From BP-133 sp040756995 (GTDB lineage: Bacteria > Actinomycetota > Acidimicrobiia > IMCC26256 > BP-133), in NCBI GenBank assembly GCA_040756995.1, contig JBFLYK010000010.1:1-64000 (forward strand): 64,000 bases of DNA, given 5' to 3'. The notes beneath the pieces are model-generated. The model had not been told where the DNA came from and did no database searches. It was given only the letters and a program-made list of their open reading frames with translations. Positions within the stretch are counted from its first letter, which is position 1. The number at the start of each line of letters is the position of its first letter. Below are positions 61,066 through 64,000 of this stretch, piece after piece. The position numbers and the translations under genes are program-made.

Positions 61066-62558
61066 TCGCGGCAGACGAGCTCGGAACCCCGGGGAGCTGT
61101 CCAGCGGCCACCGGTCAGCTTCATCACGAAGAAGCAGCGGACATCGGGGTTCTTCTTCTCCCGGACGAACGTGCGGGGGGCGGTGAGGCCGCCGAGTGTC
61201 TCGCCGGCCAGGCTCCACAGACCCTCGAGGATCCGTTCCGACGTCAGGGGCTCGGCGCCGGCCGCCACCCGCTCGAACAGCTTGGCCGAGACCCAGCCCT
61301 GCGCCGCGGCGGCGGACAGCGGCTCGCCGGTACCGAAGCGGGTCATGGCCCGGCGGAACTCCTCGGTGGCCGGCGTGTCGTGCAGCACGTAGGGGAAGGT
61401 GGCGACGGTGCCGAGGGTGCCCTCGAGCGCCTCGTTGGCGCCGCCGGCGCCGGCCAGCCGCTCGTCGACCGCCGGACCGGCGATGGAGAAGGTCGGGCGG
61501 TAGCCCTGCCGGGCGCAGGAGACCGCCACCCGCCGGGCCGTGGCGCCGTCGGCCACGACCGCCAGCACCTCGACGCCGGCCCGCTGGGCGGTGAGGCACT
61601 CGGCGGTGTAGTCGGGCTGGGCGATCGAGATCCGGCCCCGGTAGGCCGGCTCCATCCCCGCCTCGGCCACCCAACCTCGCTCGAACCAGTAGTGATCGGC
61701 GTGGGTGCAGCCCTCCGACTCGCGGCAGGAGAGAGCACCGAAGCGGCGGCGGCCGGCGGCTGCACCGTTGGCCACCATGCCCCAGACGAGGGCGTGCTCG
61801 CCGCCGGCCTGGGGGAAGAACATCGGGCTCTCGTTCCACATCGAACTGGTCAGGTCGCCGCCGATGACCGGAACCCGTTTCTGCTCCAGGTAGGCGCTGC
61901 CCGACGCCAGCGTGAACGCGGCCATGTTCGACACGAAGGCCACGACGCCCTTGTGCTCCACGAGTTCCCGGATGATGGCCTGGTACCGGAACGGGTCACC
62001 GCCGTCGTCGGCCACCACGACCTGCACCGGCCGGCCGCCGAGCCCGCCCCGGTCGTTGAGCGCCTTGGCCCACACCCGCACCGCCAGCGGACCGCCCTGC
62101 ATCGCCGCCCCGACCGGCCCGGACAGCGTCCCCACGCTGCCGATGACGACCGGCGTTGCGGGCCGCGGTCCGTTCTCGACCGCCATGGCGGGCACGCTCC
62201 CGGCCACCTTCGGAGGAGCGCCGGAGGCGGCGGTCGCCGGGCCTTCGGCCGTCCGGGTCCGGTGGGCGGGACCCGGCGGGGCCGGTGCCGTTCGCCCGGA
62301 GCCGCCGACGGCGAGTCCGCTCCCGACAGGGCCGGTGCCGGACCCGGACGCGGGCGCCGAGCCAGCTCGCGTCGAGGTACCGATGGTGGTGGTCGTCGTC
62401 GTCCGTCCGGCGTCGATGCCCGGAGAGGGGACCGCCGTCCCGACGGTCGTCGGCTCGCCGGGCCACCCCAGCGTCCGCTGCAACTGCTCCCGTGGGACCC
62501 GCGACCCGCACCCGGCCAAGAGGACCGCAGCCAGCATCACCCGCGCCAACACCCGCAT
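61062..62558 (-). CDS. Substrate-binding lipoprotein (LivJ/periplasmic type 1 fold)
   Basis: A 498-residue lipoprotein (LLAGC lipobox) with a long Ser/Thr/Gly/Pro linker (about 35-130) and a two-lobe type 1 periplasmic binding domain (IGSVGTLSGPVGAAMQGGPL, ALNDRGGLGGRPVQVVVADD, VIGGDLTSSMWNESPMFFPQ). The family usually captures branched-chain amino acids or aromatic compounds for ABC importers, but no permease or ATPase genes are nearby. The ATG lies 3 nt after a tRNA 3' end, so there is no room for a leader or RBS if the tRNA is processed. Confidence 0.88.
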   Translation of the reverse strand: MRVLARVMLAAVLLAGCGSRVPREQLQRTLGWPGEPTTVGTAVPSPGIDAGRTTTTTTIGTSTRAGSAPASGSGTGPVGSGLAVGGSGRTAPAPPGPAHRTRTAEGPATAASGAPPKVAGSVPAMAVENGPRPATPVVIGSVGTLSGPVGAAMQGGPLAVRVWAKALNDRGGLGGRPVQVVVADDGGDPFRYQAIIRELVEHKGVVAFVSNMAAFTLASGSAYLEQKRVPVIGGDLTSSMWNESPMFFPQAGGEHALVWGMVANGAAAGRRRFGALSCRESEGCTHADHYWFERGWVAEAGMEPAYRGRISIAQPDYTAECLTAQRAGVEVLAVVADGATARRVAVSCARQGYRPTFSIAGPAVDERLAGAGGANEALEGTLGTVATFPYVLHDTPATEEFRRAMTRFGTGEPLSAAAAQGWVSAKLFERVAAGAEPLTSERILEGLWSLAGETLGGLTAPRTFVREKKNPDVRCFFVMKLTGGRWTAPRGSELVCRD

Positions 62559-62561
62559 CGG

Positions 62562-62634
62562 TGGGCTCGGCAGGGATCGAACCTGCGACCAAGGGATTAT
62601 GAGTCCCCCGCTCTGACCGCTGAGCTACGAGCCC
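62562..62634 (-). tRNA. tRNA with CAU anticodon (Met, or Ile2)
   Basis: A 73-nt cloverleaf: acceptor GGGCTCG/CGAGCCC, D-arm GCTC/GAGC, anticodon stem GGGGA/TCCCT closing loop CTCATAA (anticodon CAT), T-arm GCAGG/CCTGC with TTCGATC. Discriminator A; CCA not encoded (CCG follows). The 1-72 pair is a G-C Watson-Crick pair, so it is not an initiator tRNA. Elongator Met is most likely; an Ile2 tRNA whose C34 is changed to lysidine has the same anticodon and cannot be excluded. Confidence 0.93.
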
Positions 62635-62829
62635 GGTGCTGGAACAGCAGCGTACGAGTTTCGCCGGGACGAATTGGGCAGTTTGGGCCCTTTGTCACGG
62701 GACCGTCATTGACTTTCGCCGACGAACACGCAGCGTGGCGAAGGGATTCAGGTGGATCGCGGTGAATTGGGGGTGAACGGGTCGATCCGCCCGAAGCGCC
62801 AGGTTTTGTCCAGAAGGGGTGGTTTCGTC

Positions 62830-64000
62830 ATGTCCAGCTGCGGGCGCCGCGGTTCAGACCGGCGCGTCGGAGTACTGGCGCTGCTGACGGTCTCAGTGCT
62901 GATCGCCGCCGCCCAGCAACCGCTCACGGCGGCGTCGAAGAAGAGGACCCGCGCCAATGTGCCGGTCGCTCCCGCTCCCGCACCGCCGGTTCCGGTGGCG
63001 CCCGCCGCCGGGCCGGCCGCCCTGCCCGCGACGGCGGATGCCGGCTACTGGCTCGTCGGCAGCGACGGTGGCGTCTACAACTACGGCTCCGCCCCGTTCA
63101 AGGGTTCGACGGGCGCCATGAAGCTCAACAAACCGGTCGTCGGCATGGCGCCCACCCCGAGCGGGCAGGGGTACTGGCTCGTGGCCTCCGACGGCGGCAT
63201 CTTCTCCTTCGGCGACGCGACCTTCCGTGGTTCGACCGGCGCCATCAAGCTCAACAAGCCGATCGTCGGAATGGCCTCGACGCCGAGCGGCGCCGGCTAC
63301 TGGCTCGTGGCCTCCGACGGCGGGATCTTCGCCTTCGGGGACGCCGCCTTCAAAGGCTCCACCGGCGCCATCACGCTGAACAAGCCGATCGTCGGGATGG
63401 CGCCCACCGGCAGCGGGCAGGGCTACTGGCTGGTCGCCTCCGACGGCGGGATCTTCGCCTTCGGTGACGCGGCATTCGCCGGCTCCACCGGCAACCTCAA
63501 GCTCGTCCGGCCCATCACCGGCATGGCCGCCACGCCGGGCGGGCGGGGCTACTGGCTGACGGCGTCCGACGGCGGGCTCTTCGCCTTCGGTGACGCCCGG
63601 TTCTTCGGGACCGCCCGCGACCGCCTTTCCACCCCGGACGCCGGCCGGGGCGTCGTGGCCATCGTCCCGACGAAGTCCGGCGCCGGCTACTGGCAGGTGG
63701 CCGCCTCGGGCAGGGTGTTTCCCTTCGGGGACGCCCCCCTGCTCGGCGCACCGGCGGGAGTCCGGGCCGGCATCGTCGGGATGGCCGCTCGTGTCGCCGT
63801 TCCCGGCCCGGTGCCGGTGAAGCCGGCGGTGCCGCCGGTCGGTCCCACCGGCCCGACGCCCCAGCGCTTCGCCTCCGCCCACAAGCCGACGTGGGGCACC
63901 AGCCCGTCCGAGGTGGAGAAGGACAAGGCCGGTCGGGCCCTGGCCGTGGCCGAGGCCGGGAACCGGGTGTTCATCGGCGGCGAGTTCGCCGGCATGGTGC
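62830..64000 (+). CDS. Secreted repeat (beta-propeller-like) protein, truncated by the window
   Basis: The frame is open from ATG 62830 to the edge (390 codons). A signal peptide (VGVLALLTVSVLIAAAQ) and a Pro/Ala linker come first. About six repeats of roughly 45-50 residues follow (about 70-325), each with GYWLVASDGGIFAFGDA-like sequence, then F.GSTG and a PIVGMAPT-type strand. A Pro-rich spacer leads to a new domain starting FASAHKPTW and NRVFIGGEFAGMV. Such repeats probably form a beta-propeller at the cell surface and are common in Acidimicrobiia. Function unknown; AGAAGGGG lies 10 nt before ATG. Confidence 0.85.
   Translation, partial: MSSCGRRGSDRRVGVLALLTVSVLIAAAQQPLTAASKKRTRANVPVAPAPAPPVPVAPAAGPAALPATADAGYWLVGSDGGVYNYGSAPFKGSTGAMKLNKPVVGMAPTPSGQGYWLVASDGGIFSFGDATFRGSTGAIKLNKPIVGMASTPSGAGYWLVASDGGIFAFGDAAFKGSTGAITLNKPIVGMAPTGSGQGYWLVASDGGIFAFGDAAFAGSTGNLKLVRPITGMAATPGGRGYWLTASDGGLFAFGDARFFGTARDRLSTPDAGRGVVAIVPTKSGAGYWQVAASGRVFPFGDAPLLGAPAGVRAGIVGMAARVAVPGPVPVKPAVPPVGPTGPTPQRFASAHKPTWGTSPSEVEKDKAGRALAVAEAGNRVFIGGEFAGMV

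Noticed and set aside
63040..63700. Regularly spaced direct repeats resembling a CRISPR array
   Set aside because: The period is about 135-150 bp and in frame, the units encode protein repeats, and there are no unique spacers or cas genes.

Overview
The window is high-GC bacterial DNA with actinobacterial gene content. It has BldD- and BldC-like regulators, a caa3-type oxidase with CtaG, an RskA-like anti-sigma factor, many GTG/TTG starts and very frequent 4-nt stop/start overlaps. The class Acidimicrobiia is the best guess. The main reason is the secreted repeat protein at the right edge, whose repeats (GYWLVASDGGIFAFGDA type) are, to my knowledge, common in Acidimicrobiales. This placement is an inference; no rRNA is present.

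Region A (1-16,003) looks like the right end of an integrative and conjugative element inserted at the 3' end of tRNA-Ala(GGC); the left end lies outside the window. A tight minus-strand operon (9361 to beyond 1) encodes a secretion or conjugation machine. It mixes Tad-pilus parts (TadZ-like, TadA/CpaF ATPase, TadB-like start, SAF/CpaB-like) with type IV secretion parts (VirB4-like ATPase, SCO6880-like protein, TrbL/VirB6-like and small membrane proteins). A divergent control region with nested inverted repeats separates it from a plus-strand maintenance cluster: an unusual HTH-SSB fusion, two unknown genes and an excisionase-like protein. Cargo follows: a DUF5131 (Gp37/Gp68) protein convergent with its family partner TcmP, and a DEDDh exonuclease with TerB-like and BRCT regions. 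A tyrosine integrase and the attachment site end the element.

Region B (16,003-31,100) is chromosomal: leuS, comEA-comEC, a doxX-like gene, a DHPS-like gene with an altered active site, holA, rpsT, lepA, a PhoD-like phosphatase, an acyl-CoA dehydrogenase, a duplicated-domain lipoprotein, and an ECF sigma/anti-sigma pair.

Region C (31,080-48,743) is a long plus-strand housekeeping series: hemW-hrcA-dnaJ-rsmE, bldD-like, hit-phoH-ybeY-CNNM-era. Next come the cytochrome oxidase genes (ctaC, ctaD, ctaE, a subunit IV, ctaG and a tandem cupredoxin), then uppS-recO-glyS.

Region D (48,768-64,000) holds ppdK, a BldC-like regulator, dgt, dnaG and rpoD. On the minus strand are an RsbW-like kinase, a two-component system and an HtrA-like protease. 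A TSUP permease, a substrate-binding lipoprotein, a CAU-anticodon tRNA and the truncated repeat protein complete the window.

No stretch over 300 bases lacks a gene. I saw no CRISPR array, insertion sequence or rRNA.
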